64,000 bases of DNA from Pseudomonas oryzihabitans. Its GTDB lineage: Bacteria > Pseudomonadota > Gammaproteobacteria > Pseudomonadales > Pseudomonadaceae. The position numbers were made by a program, and so were the translations under genes. The notes beneath the pieces were generated by a model. The model saw only the letters and a list, made by a program, of their open reading frames with translations. It did no database searches and was not told the origin of the DNA. Below, one piece after another: positions 35,899 to 43,319 of the stretch. Each line of letters begins with the position of its first letter. Within the stretch, counting starts at the first letter, position 1. The stretch spans positions 124,001 to 188,000 of the forward strand of contig NZ_VDND01000003.1 of assembly GCF_007665395.1 (NCBI RefSeq), written 5' to 3'.

Positions 35899-37761
35899 AT
35901 GAGCGATACCCCCTACGACATCGTCGCAATGGGCGCCGGGCACAACGGCCTCGTCGCTGCGGCCTACCTGGCGAAGGCTGGTAAGAGGGTTCTGGTGCTT
36001 GAGCGCAAAAGCTATCCCGGCGGGGGCGTCAGCACACGCCAGCTGAACACTCCCGGCTATTGGCACGACGAGCACTCCAGCGTGCATATCATGATCCAGG
36101 GCAATCCGATGCTGCGCCAGGATGAACTGGGATTGCTCAGCCAACACGGACTGAAATACCACTATTCACCGGTGCCACACGCCACCCTGTTTCCAGACCA
36201 GACTGCGCTGTTCACCTACAAGGACATCGACAAGACCTGCGAGGGCTTCGCCAGGATTTCGCCGAAGGACGCCGATACCTATCGCGAATTCGTCAAGGTG
36301 AGCCAGAAAATTCTGCAGATGTTCATGCCTGGCCTGTACGCACCGCCGCCGCCGCTTGGCGAACTGGTAGCGATGCTCGATCGGAGCGATGAAGGCCGCT
36401 TGATGCTGGACTACATGAGTCGCGACTGCCTGGACCTGGTCAACCAGCTCTACGAGAGCGACAAGATCAAGATCCACCTGTTGCGACTGGTCAGCGAGAA
36501 CCTGCAGGCGCCCAACGAACTGGGCACGGGGATGGGCGTGCTGCTGATGCCCGGCATCATCCATACCTACGGCGTTTCGCAACCCATCGGCGGCAGCGGC
36601 AAGCTGACCGAGGCGCTGGTGCGCTGCATCGAGTCCCACGGCGGCGAGGTGCGCTGCCATGCCGAGGTGGCGCAGATCCTCACCAGCGGTGGCCGCGCCA
36701 CCGGCGTCCGTCTGAGCAGCGGCGAGACCATCCAGGCCCGTGACGCGGTAATCGGCGCCATCCATCCCCATGTCGTGCGCAAGTTCGTCGAAGGAGTGCC
36801 CGAGCCGGTGTTGGCACGCGCGGAGCGCGCGGCCTTGGCGCCGTTCTCGATCATGGTCAGCCACTACGACCTCAAGGAGAATTGCACCTACTACGCGGGA
36901 GAGGAGGTGGGCTACGCCACCATGCTGGAATTCATGGCCACCGACTCCCTGGACGAGATGCTAGCCGACTTCGACGAGCTAAAGCGCGGCTACATCAGCC
37001 AGCGCCGCCTGTGTGCCGGCGGTGACGAGAGCCTTGGCGACAAGACCCGCGTCCCCGCCGGGGCGGGTATGTTCCATGGCATCACCTTCGCACCCTACAA
37101 GGTCAACGATCCGCGCTGGAAGGACCGGCACTGGGACGATTTCAAGGAAGAGATCGGCGACCTGTCGCTGGAGCATTACCGCAAGTTCGTCAGCAACCTG
37201 ACCAGCGACAACATCATCGCCCGCAGCATCGTCAGTCCCGTCGACCTGGAGCGCTCCAGCCCGAACAGCATGATGCGTGGCGACCTGCATGGCGTGGCGC
37301 CCTATTTCTACCAGAGCGCCGGGCACCGCCCGACGCCGGACCTTGGCCAGTTCACCGTACCTGGCGTGGATCGGCTGTTCCTTGCTGGTCCGTTCCAGCA
37401 TCCGGGTGGCGGTGTCTATGGCGCCGGCCGCGCTACCGCGATCAAGATGTTCGAGCAGCTGGGAATGGACTTCGGCGCGGTTTCCTCCGGTGTGCGTGAG
37501 GACTTGCCGCCACCGGTCAGCCAGAGCCCCACCACCCGCGAGGGCATGGTGCTGCGTGGGACGGCTGACGAGGAGCTGATGCATGTCGAGTCGATCCGTC
37601 GCGTCGGCGATGAATTGGTGATCAAGGGCAAGAGCTTCGGCACTCTGCCCATGGAGGCACGGTTGGACGGTGCCGCCACGCGGGCCGGCTTGAAAATGCT
37701 GAGTGTGAAGGACATGGCGTTTTTGGCCACGCTGCCGTTCCGTAAAGCCAAGCAGCCCTGA
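35899..37761 (+). CDS. CrtI-like NAD(P)/FAD-dependent oxidoreductase
   Basis: A 620-residue flavoprotein of the phytoene-desaturase-like amine oxidase group. The FAD-binding GAGHNGLVAAAYLAKAGKRV is at residues 11-30, followed by LERKSYPGGGVSTRQL. The C-terminal FAD motif is DRLFLAGPFQHPGGGVYGAGR, about residues 494-514. Some 90 extra residues after it are not typical of CrtI and form a small C-terminal extension. AAGGAG lies 6 bases before the ATG at 35899. Relatives desaturate or isomerise isoprenoids, but many of this length are uncharacterised catabolic oxidoreductases. The substrate is unknown. Confidence 0.83.
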   Translation: MSDTPYDIVAMGAGHNGLVAAAYLAKAGKRVLVLERKSYPGGGVSTRQLNTPGYWHDEHSSVHIMIQGNPMLRQDELGLLSQHGLKYHYSPVPHATLFPDQTALFTYKDIDKTCEGFARISPKDADTYREFVKVSQKILQMFMPGLYAPPPPLGELVAMLDRSDEGRLMLDYMSRDCLDLVNQLYESDKIKIHLLRLVSENLQAPNELGTGMGVLLMPGIIHTYGVSQPIGGSGKLTEALVRCIESHGGEVRCHAEVAQILTSGGRATGVRLSSGETIQARDAVIGAIHPHVVRKFVEGVPEPVLARAERAALAPFSIMVSHYDLKENCTYYAGEEVGYATMLEFMATDSLDEMLADFDELKRGYISQRRLCAGGDESLGDKTRVPAGAGMFHGITFAPYKVNDPRWKDRHWDDFKEEIGDLSLEHYRKFVSNLTSDNIIARSIVSPVDLERSSPNSMMRGDLHGVAPYFYQSAGHRPTPDLGQFTVPGVDRLFLAGPFQHPGGGVYGAGRATAIKMFEQLGMDFGAVSSGVREDLPPPVSQSPTTREGMVLRGTADEELMHVESIRRVGDELVIKGKSFGTLPMEARLDGAATRAGLKMLSVKDMAFLATLPFRKAKQP

Positions 37762-37932
37762 GTCATCCAGGTGGCGTGGAGCGCAGCGGTCTCCAGTCCT
37801 TGATTGGCGGCGTCGCTAGCCCTGAGGCCGATCATTTCCCGTTCGCATGTCCGTACCCCGCGGTCCCGGTGAAGGACCCAGGGTGCGGACGCCTTGGCTT
37901 GGCGAGTCGTTATCCAGGCATTCGTATCCTGA

Positions 37933-37966
37933 ATACCTCGAATGCGAACAAACGATTTCTCGAATG
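37933..37966 (+). promoter_or_regulatory. Regulatory box 4: perfect direct repeat spaced 22 bp
   Basis: CTCGAATG occurs at 37937-37944 and again at 37959-37966, exactly 22 bp apart. The linker CGAACAAACGATTT is nearly that of box 2. GATACG at 37978-37983 is the matching -10-like element. The box lies about 85 bases upstream of the SDR 3 start. The remainder of 37762-38051 holds no gene. Confidence 0.78.
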
Positions 37967-38020
37967 ATTGGTCGGGCGATACGGTGCTTCCAGAGACCAG
38001 GGCGACCGCAAACGCGCCTC

Positions 38021-38035
38021 AATAACAAAAACAAC
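38021..38035 (+). promoter_or_regulatory. AAnAAnAA (Hfq/Crc-type) motif before SDR 3
   Basis: AATAACAAAAACAAC, followed by GAGGAG and the GTG start at 38052. Confidence 0.6.
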
Positions 38036-38051
38036 TTCGAGGAGACTCATC

Positions 38052-38795
38052 GTGCAAGGTACTCACCACGGCCGCGTCGCGGTCATCACCGGAGCCGGCG
38101 GTGCCTTGGGCCACCACTTCGCCTGTCATCTGGCCCGCCAGGGGTGCCACCTGGCACTGGCTGATCTCAGTCTACCCGAGCAAACGATTTCAGCGGTACG
38201 CAAGCTAGGGGCTCAGGTGTACGCCGAAGCCTTCGACTTGGCCGACGTTGATGCGTTGCGTACGTTCGCCGACCAGGTGCTGCAGCGATTCGACCGCTGC
38301 GACATCCTGGTCAACAACGCCGCCTTCATGCCACTGGTGCCCTTTGCCGAACTCACACTGGAAACCTTCCGTCGGTTCGAGGCGATAAACGTCGAGGCCT
38401 CGCTGCTGCTGGCCCAGAGCTTCGCGCCGGACATGGCCCGCCGTGGCTTCGGACGGATAGTACAGATCGCTTCCAGCACGGTGGGCAACCCGATGCCCAA
38501 CTTCGCGGCCTACATCACCACCAAGATGGCCGGCATTGGCCTGGTCCGCGCGCTGGCCGCAGAGCTCGGCCCGCACGGCATCACGGTCAATGCGATTTCT
38601 CCAGGCTTGACGCGGACGGCGGCATCGGAAAAGAACCTGCCGCCAGCGCTATTCGACGCAGTCCGCGATCAGCAACTGATCAAGCGCAATGGGGTGCCGG
38701 AAGACCTCTGCGGGCTGCTCGCCTTCATCACCTCGGAAGATGCCGGCTTCATCACTGGCCAGGTGCTCAACGCCGACGGCGGCACGGTGTTCTGA
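38052..38795 (+). CDS. Short-chain dehydrogenase/reductase (SDR 3)
   Basis: A 247-residue classical SDR with TGAGGALG near residues 14-21, ADLSLPEQ after strand 2 (Asp, NAD preference), NNAAFMPLV, catalytic Ser in IASSTVGNP and YITTKMA (Tyr-x-x-x-Lys), ending QVLNADGGTVF. The GTG start has GAGGAG 7 bases upstream. It is the first gene of the box-4 unit, followed by a VOC protein, an FAH remnant and the exported SnoaL-like protein. It is not a close duplicate of SDR 1 or 2. Confidence 0.87.
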   Translation: MQGTHHGRVAVITGAGGALGHHFACHLARQGCHLALADLSLPEQTISAVRKLGAQVYAEAFDLADVDALRTFADQVLQRFDRCDILVNNAAFMPLVPFAELTLETFRRFEAINVEASLLLAQSFAPDMARRGFGRIVQIASSTVGNPMPNFAAYITTKMAGIGLVRALAAELGPHGITVNAISPGLTRTAASEKNLPPALFDAVRDQQLIKRNGVPEDLCGLLAFITSEDAGFITGQVLNADGGTVF

Positions 38796-38940
38796 GCCTA
38801 CCGAGCCAGGTCGCACGACGCTTTCGCCCGACCGAGTCTTGGGAAGGGGGCGATGCAGTAATGGCAGTGGACCTTGCCACAGTGGCCGTCATTCGAGTGG
38901 ATGACGGTCGTCCATTGAACCTATCGACAAGAGCGCAGCA

Positions 38941-39399
38941 ATGAATCCGACTCTGCCCGAGATACTCCCCCATCACGTCGGCATCAGCGTGCCGGACATC
39001 GATGTTGCCATCGGCTGGTACCAGCGGATGCTCGGATTCGAGCTGGAGATGCGTGCCTTCATCGACATCATCCCGGCGGACGTAGCCTTCGTTCGCCGCG
39101 GTGATTTCCGCCTGGAATTGTTCCAGGTCGAGGGTGCCGAGCCACTACCGGCTGAGCGCCGCGAGCCCAATCAGGACGTGCGCACTCATGGCAACAAACA
39201 CCTGTGCCTGGCCGTACTGGACGTACCGACGACGGTGGCAGGGTTGCGCGAGAAGGGCGCCGACATCGTCTTCGAGAAAGAGGTGCAGGGCACGCCCATG
39301 GCATTCATCCGCGACAACTCGGGAAACCTGCTGGAGCTGATCCAGTGCCCCGAGTTGTGGACGTCATCCCCCGGTGATGATGGGCAAAACACGCGATGA
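38941..39399 (+). CDS. VOC-family protein (glyoxalase/dioxygenase fold)
   Basis: A 152-residue single-domain VOC protein. Likely metal ligands are His in LPHHVGISVPD (residues 10-13), His in NKHLCLAV and Glu in NLLELIQCP, the H-H-E set found in active VOC enzymes such as methylmalonyl-CoA epimerase or glyoxalase I. Its TGA overlaps an ATG that opens the FAH remnant (ATGA at 39396-39399), showing that an FAH gene once followed in the operon. Confidence 0.85.
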   Translation: MNPTLPEILPHHVGISVPDIDVAIGWYQRMLGFELEMRAFIDIIPADVAFVRRGDFRLELFQVEGAEPLPAERREPNQDVRTHGNKHLCLAVLDVPTTVAGLREKGADIVFEKEVQGTPMAFIRDNSGNLLELIQCPELWTSSPGDDGQNTR

Positions 39400-39520
39400 A
39401 ATCGGCGATTCCCAAGGCGGTAGCCGCGACGGCCGGTTGCGATTGTTTTCCAGAGAGCTCGCCCGTGTGCGTCCTGCCCAGGTGACGGCGATCCAACGCC
39501 TTCCTGGCCTGGCAGCAAGC
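39396..39520 (+). pseudogene. Remnant of a second FAH-family gene (5' end only)
   Basis: The sequence starts at an ATG overlapping the VOC stop codon and matches the start of the FAH gene at 29073: GGTAGCCGCGACGG is identical, and translation gives GGSRDGRLRLFSRELAR against DGSRDGRLLVVSRDLRR. A one-base deletion near codon 3 puts the homologous part out of frame with the ATG. Similarity fades near 39520 and the remaining 80% of the gene is absent. Evidence of operon decay. Confidence 0.7.
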
Positions 39521-39540
39521 TGTCCGATGTTCCCTTGTAC

Positions 39541-39548
39541 AACAACAA
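39541..39548 (+). promoter_or_regulatory. AAnAAnAA (Hfq/Crc-type) motif before the SnoaL-like gene
   Basis: AACAACAA, followed by GAGAGG and the ATG at 39565. Confidence 0.5.
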
Positions 39549-39564
39549 TGAGAGAGGCAAGACC

Positions 39565-40095
39565 ATGAAACTGAACACGTTCGCCGCCGTACTCGCCGTC
39601 ACTACTATGGCCCTGAGCGCAATGACCGGCGCCTACGCCGCAGATACCGCCACGGCCAACGAAGGTCATGTCGTCGACAGGCAGAGTTTCGAGCACTACC
39701 TGGCGCTATTCAACCAGAAGAATCCGGCCGCGTTCGAAGAGTACTACGCGCCCAACGTGCGCATGTCCAACGGGGGTTTGGTGTTCAACAGCATCCCCGA
39801 GGTAGAGGCGCACTACCGCAAGATATGGGGAGCGATGGACGAGAAGGTCAAGCTAGAAGAGTTCCTCTTCGATGGAAAGACGCTCGCCGTACAGTTGCTG
39901 GTGACCTTCGATGTACCCAGGGATGCCGCGAGTACACCCTTCGGTCCCATTAAAAAAGGGGAACGCTTCCAGTTTCATGGGCCAATCTTCTACACGCTGA
40001 ACGATGACGGGAAATTCACTGACATCAAGGTCGGCTATTACAGCTTCAGTCGGACCACTGATGGCGTCACCAAGTCCATGGGCATGCCCCACTAG
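39565..40095 (+). CDS. Exported SnoaL/NTF2-like protein
   Basis: A 176-residue precursor with a clear signal peptide (residues 1-26, cleavage after AYA) and an NTF2/SnoaL-like domain: DRQSFEHYLALFNQKNPAAFEEYYAPNVRM, a helix then strand pattern with VFNSIPEVEAHYRKIWGAM, and a final beta-sheet ending IKVGYYSFSRT. The fold hosts isomerases, cyclases and hydratases, but most members are cytoplasmic; an exported one suggests periplasmic binding or conversion of the substrate. The ATG at 39565 is chosen over an upstream TTG because GAGAGG precedes it and the signal peptide starts there. Confidence 0.8.
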   Translation: MKLNTFAAVLAVTTMALSAMTGAYAADTATANEGHVVDRQSFEHYLALFNQKNPAAFEEYYAPNVRMSNGGLVFNSIPEVEAHYRKIWGAMDEKVKLEEFLFDGKTLAVQLLVTFDVPRDAASTPFGPIKKGERFQFHGPIFYTLNDDGKFTDIKVGYYSFSRTTDGVTKSMGMPH

Positions 40096-40217
40096 TCCAT
40101 CCTATGGCGGCCTTCGTCCCGGGTGATTTCGGGCCGAGGCCGCTGTGGTCGACTCGCTTTGACCCAAGGACAGTCGAGAGCGTCCGTGGGGCTCATCCCG
40201 CATGGCACGCTCGCCTA

Positions 40218-40330
40218 CGGCGAGTCAGGGTGACCTCGGCAGTATTCTTTCTGCACCGTTCCGCGGTCGTTCGACCGCCATTCCATCAGCCAAGCCGGCA
40301 AACTACCGTTCGGGACGCGACCAGTAGGCG
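40218..40330 (+). pseudogene. Remnant of a second OprB-type porin gene
   Basis: GGCGAGTCAGGGTGACCTCGG onward follows the intact porin gene at about 34278-34360, and after an internal gap ACTACCGTTCGGGACGCGA follows 34430-34450. In translation SQGDLGSILSAPFRGR matches the porin's SQGDLGLILSAPFRGR, and NYRSGRD is identical. About 70 bases between them are missing and an in-frame TAG follows. Weaker similarity may extend left to about 40170. The rest of the 40096-40435 gap shows no gene. Confidence 0.7.
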
Positions 40331-40435
40331 GCGGCCGATTTCGCAGGGGGCTTGCCCTGCGGCGTGCCGAGTGCGAGCGTTTTGCCACCTGCGGCGGTCG
40401 TAACAGGGCATTGCTCATTTAAGGACGCCCTCTAC

Positions 40436-41542
40436 ATGCTCGCCGCCCTCAAAGACGAAACCCTGCTGCTGGTCGCCATCGGGGCCACGGTGCTGGCCTA
40501 TGTGTTCGAACACGCGCTGCTCGGCGGTGGCCAGACCCTGGCGCTGGCCGCGGCGGGTGGCCTGATCGCCGCCATCATCTGCGCCGCCATGCGCGTGGCC
40601 CATCACGCCGAATTGCTGGCGGAAAAGGTCGGAGATCCCTACGGCACCATGATCCTGACCCTCTCCGCGGTGCTGGTGGAGGTGATCATCCTGGCGATCA
40701 TGATGAGCCATGACCACTCACCGACCCTGGCCCGCGACACCATCTACGCCGCGGTGATGCTGGACATGAACGGCATCATCGGCCTGGCCGCGCTGCTCGG
40801 TGGCATCAAGCACGGCGAGCAGCCCTACAACGACGATTCCAGCCGCAGCTACGGCGTGATGATCATGACCGCGGTGAGCATCTCCATGCTGGTGCCGGAG
40901 TTCATTCCCTCGGCCCAGTGGCACGTCTATTCCTTCTTCACCATCGGCGCCATGGCGCTGCTCTATGCGCTGTTCCTGCGCATGCAGACCGGCCCACACA
41001 GCTATTTCTTCAGCTACAACTACCCCGAGAAGAAGCGCAAGCGCCCGGTCGTCGAAGGACAGGAAGCTACCGGCGGCCATGGTGAAAGCAGCTCGGCGCT
41101 GTCCATCGGCCTGCTGATCGTCGGCATCGTCGCCACCGGCGCCCTGGCCGAGGTGATGTCCAAGTCGCTGGATACCGGCCTGGAAGGCCTGGCCGTCCCG
41201 GCCCTGGTACCGGCCCTGGTGGTGGCGGTGATCTCCGCCAGCCCGGAGATCCTCACGGCGCTGCGCGCGGCCATGGCCAATCGCATGCAGTCGGTGATCA
41301 ACATCGCCCTGGGCGCCAGCCTGTCCACGGTGATCCTCACCGTGCCGGTGGTGGAAGCCATCGCCCTGTTCAACGGTCAGCCGATCCAGATGGCCATGAC
41401 GCCGGTGCAGACGGTGATGATGGCGGTGACGCTGATCGTCGCCGCCATCAACCTCAACGACGGCGAGACCAACGCCATCGAGGGCATGACCCACTTCGTG
41501 CTGTTCGGCACCTTCATCATGCTGACCATTCTCGGTCTCTAG
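40436..41542 (+). CDS. ChaA-type Ca2+(Na+)/H+ antiporter
   Basis: A 368-residue inner-membrane antiporter of the CaCA superfamily. The two alpha-repeat regions are visible: GTMILTLSAVLVEVIILAIMM (about residues 69-89, conserved Glu) and VPALVVAVISASPEILTALRAAM (about 260-285, conserved Glu). A charged, His-containing loop near residues 198-220 separates the halves. The ATG at 40436 has AAGGA 10 bases upstream. The neighbouring porin remnant is unrelated, so this gene marks the right edge of the catabolic island. It is followed 9 bases later by a DedA gene. Confidence 0.87.
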   Translation: MLAALKDETLLLVAIGATVLAYVFEHALLGGGQTLALAAAGGLIAAIICAAMRVAHHAELLAEKVGDPYGTMILTLSAVLVEVIILAIMMSHDHSPTLARDTIYAAVMLDMNGIIGLAALLGGIKHGEQPYNDDSSRSYGVMIMTAVSISMLVPEFIPSAQWHVYSFFTIGAMALLYALFLRMQTGPHSYFFSYNYPEKKRKRPVVEGQEATGGHGESSSALSIGLLIVGIVATGALAEVMSKSLDTGLEGLAVPALVPALVVAVISASPEILTALRAAMANRMQSVINIALGASLSTVILTVPVVEAIALFNGQPIQMAMTPVQTVMMAVTLIVAAINLNDGETNAIEGMTHFVLFGTFIMLTILGL

Positions 41543-41551
41543 GACAGCGTC

Positions 41552-42115
41552 ATGATCGACAGCGAGATGATCAGCAACTACGGCTATGGCGCGGCGGTCC
41601 TGGGTGCCCTGGTGGAGGGCGACGGCGTCGCCATCCTGGCCGGCATCGCCGCGCGCCACGGCTACCTGCTGTTCCCGCTCACGGCGCTATGCGTGGCCCT
41701 GGGCGGCTTCATCGGCGACCAGACGCTGTTCTTTCTCGGCCGCCGCTATGGCGATGGCATCTTGCGCCGCTTCAAGCACCAGCAGCAGCGCATCGACTGG
41801 CTGCGCAGCCGCATCCATCGCCACGAGGCGCTGTGGATCATCGGCATCCGCTTCGCCTACGGCTTCCGCTTGATCGGCCCGTTGCTGATCGGCGCCAGCG
41901 GGGTGCGGCCGCGGCGCTTCCTGTTCTACAACATCATCGGCGCGCTGCTCTGGGGCTTCTTCATGACCGGCATCGGCTACGCGGTGGGCGAGATCCTGCG
42001 GGATTTCTTCGCCGAGCATCATGTGTCGAAGCGCTGGTTCATCGCCGCGGCGATCTGTGTGGTGGTGTTGTTCGTAGGGGTACGCGCCATCCTGCGGCGG
42101 CGGGAGGGGGTGTAG
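41552..42115 (+). CDS. DedA-family membrane protein
   Basis: A 187-residue DedA/SNARE-associated (VTT domain) protein with four to five hydrophobic segments. Typical features are GALVEGDGVAILAGIAARHG near the N terminus, GGFIGDQTLFFLGRRYG, and RFAYGFRLIGPLLIGASGV with the conserved Arg of the family. DedA proteins act in lipid carrier recycling (for example undecaprenyl phosphate flipping) and membrane potential homeostasis. It begins 9 bases after the antiporter, so the two probably form an operon concerned with ion or envelope balance. Confidence 0.88.
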   Translation: MIDSEMISNYGYGAAVLGALVEGDGVAILAGIAARHGYLLFPLTALCVALGGFIGDQTLFFLGRRYGDGILRRFKHQQQRIDWLRSRIHRHEALWIIGIRFAYGFRLIGPLLIGASGVRPRRFLFYNIIGALLWGFFMTGIGYAVGEILRDFFAEHHVSKRWFIAAAICVVVLFVGVRAILRRREGV

Positions 42116-42128
42116 GGGGAAGGTGGTT

Positions 42129-42163
42129 GCGTAGGTTGGGTTGAGCGGAGCGAAGCCCAACGT
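42129..42163. repeat. Single GTAGGTTGGG-family palindrome
   Basis: GCGTAGGTTGGGTTGAGCGG followed by AGCGAAGCCCAACG, just after the DedA stop codon. Confidence 0.7.
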
Positions 42164-42195
42164 TGCGGAGTTTGGCCGAGATGTCTGGGCTCATC

Positions 42196-43143
42196 GGTGC
42201 CCTAGCTGTTTATCGAGCTTTGCTTGGGCTCTTGTTTCGCTCATCCGGGCGAGTCACTTTTGTCAGGTGCGGGTACGCGCCCCGGACTACGCGTCCCGAA
42301 CAAAAGTAACCAAAAAAGCTTTCCCACGTTTCGGCCCTGCGCTGCGCTTCGGGTGATTCGCTCCGCTCACCCTTCGGGCCAGCCTACCGCTGTTCCTTCG
42401 CTGCGCTACGTTTCCCTCGCTCCGGCGCCGCTCTGGGGCACGGCACGAAGGGGCTTCCTGCACCTCGCGCCTTGCTCGTCGTCCTGCCTCGCAATCCCCG
42501 CCCCGACACCGGAACTCGGCCTCACTGACGGGGACGGGGCGGTAGCCTGATGCCTGGGTGTTCACAGGCTGTAGCGTGGAAAACCGCGCAGCGTTTTCCA
42601 CTGGCAGCCTTTAACTGCCGAAGCGACTGTCTTTATCGCGGCCATGGGCCGCTCCTACAGCAGCCGGATATCCCGTAGGAGCGGCCCATGGCCGCGATTA
42701 CAGTAGCGTTAAGGTGTAGCGTTTTCCGCTGGCGAGCACTGACGCCATCAGTGGACAATGCTTCGCCGTTGTCCACGCTACGAAGCGTTTGGGCTCTTCA
42801 ACCAATACTTTCAGGCTAGCGAATCGCCCCGTTCAGCAGGGCGAACGCCAGTGTCGCGGAGTGGGTCGAGCCGCAGGGATGCGGCGAGAGGTCCAGTGGG
42901 CCATGGATGGCCCATCTGGACCGACCCCGGAACGGCGCTGGCGTGAGCGAAACGTAGCGCAGCGAAGTAACAGCCGTAGGCTGGCCCGAAGGGCGAGCAA
43001 CGCGAGTCACCCGCAGCGCAGCGGAGGGCCGGATGACCGGGGCAAGCGTTTTTGGTTACTTTTGCCGCGACTGGCAAAAGTGACTCGCCCAGGTGGGCGA
43101 AACAAGAGGTATCAGCAAAGCTCGGTAAGCAGCTGAGGAACCA
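42196..43143. mobile_element. Non-coding element B with long terminal inverted repeats
   Basis: The left end (GGTGCCCTAGCTGTTTATCG, then AGCTTTGCT, CTCTTGTTTCGC and GGCGAGTCACTTTT) and the right end are imperfect reverse complements over roughly 75 bases. A tight TTACTTTTGCC/GGCAAAAGTGA hairpin lies just inside the right end. Blocks at 42434-42549 and 42820-42952 are nearly identical to 16809-16925 and 17085-17213 of element A. Element B is longer because it holds an extra 24-bp hairpin (42635-42698) and a longer left interior. No protein-coding frame with known features. It lies between convergent DedA and ilvE genes. Confidence 0.6.
42635..42698. repeat. 24-bp perfect inverted repeat inside element B
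   Basis: ATCGCGGCCATGGGCCGCTC and TAC form the left arm; the right arm at 42675-42698 is its exact reverse complement. Same sequence family as 16596-16660, where the hairpin lies outside element A. Confidence 0.88.
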
Positions 43144-43169
43144 ATAAAAGCAATTTTGCACCATTGTAA

Positions 43170-43253
43170 CGTTGGGCTTCGCTTGCGCTCAGCGCCAACC
43201 TACGCCGTGCCTTTGGTGTTGGGCTCCGCTCCGCTCCGCTCAACCCAACCTAC
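43170..43253. repeat. Two GTAGGTTGGG-family palindromes
   Basis: GTTGGGCTTCGCTTGCGCTC with CAACCTACGCC, then GTTGGGCTCCGCTCCGCTCC with CAACCCAACCTACC. They lie between element B and the ilvE terminator. Confidence 0.7.
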
Positions 43254-43272
43254 CGCCAACCCTCTGCCCAAC

Positions 43273-43300
43273 GAAAAAGGCGCCCTGAGGCGCCTTCTTC
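43273..43300 (-). terminator. Rho-independent terminator of ilvE
   Basis: On the minus strand GGCGCC-TCAG-GGCGCC, extended by flanking AAG/CTT pairs, is followed by TTTTTCG. It lies about 20 bases after the ilvE stop codon. Confidence 0.85.
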
Positions 43301-43319
43301 AAACCAAACAAACCCCACG

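Noticed and set aside
38880..38925. Fifth copy of the 22-bp-spaced box upstream of the VOC gene at 38941
   Set aside because: One half site (CATTCGAG, reverse) is present but the second is offset by 23 bp, degenerate and in the wrong orientation for the gene.
40104..40403. A 99-codon frame between the SnoaL and ChaA genes as a real protein
   Set aside because: It covers the porin remnant in a different frame and has no ribosome-binding site.
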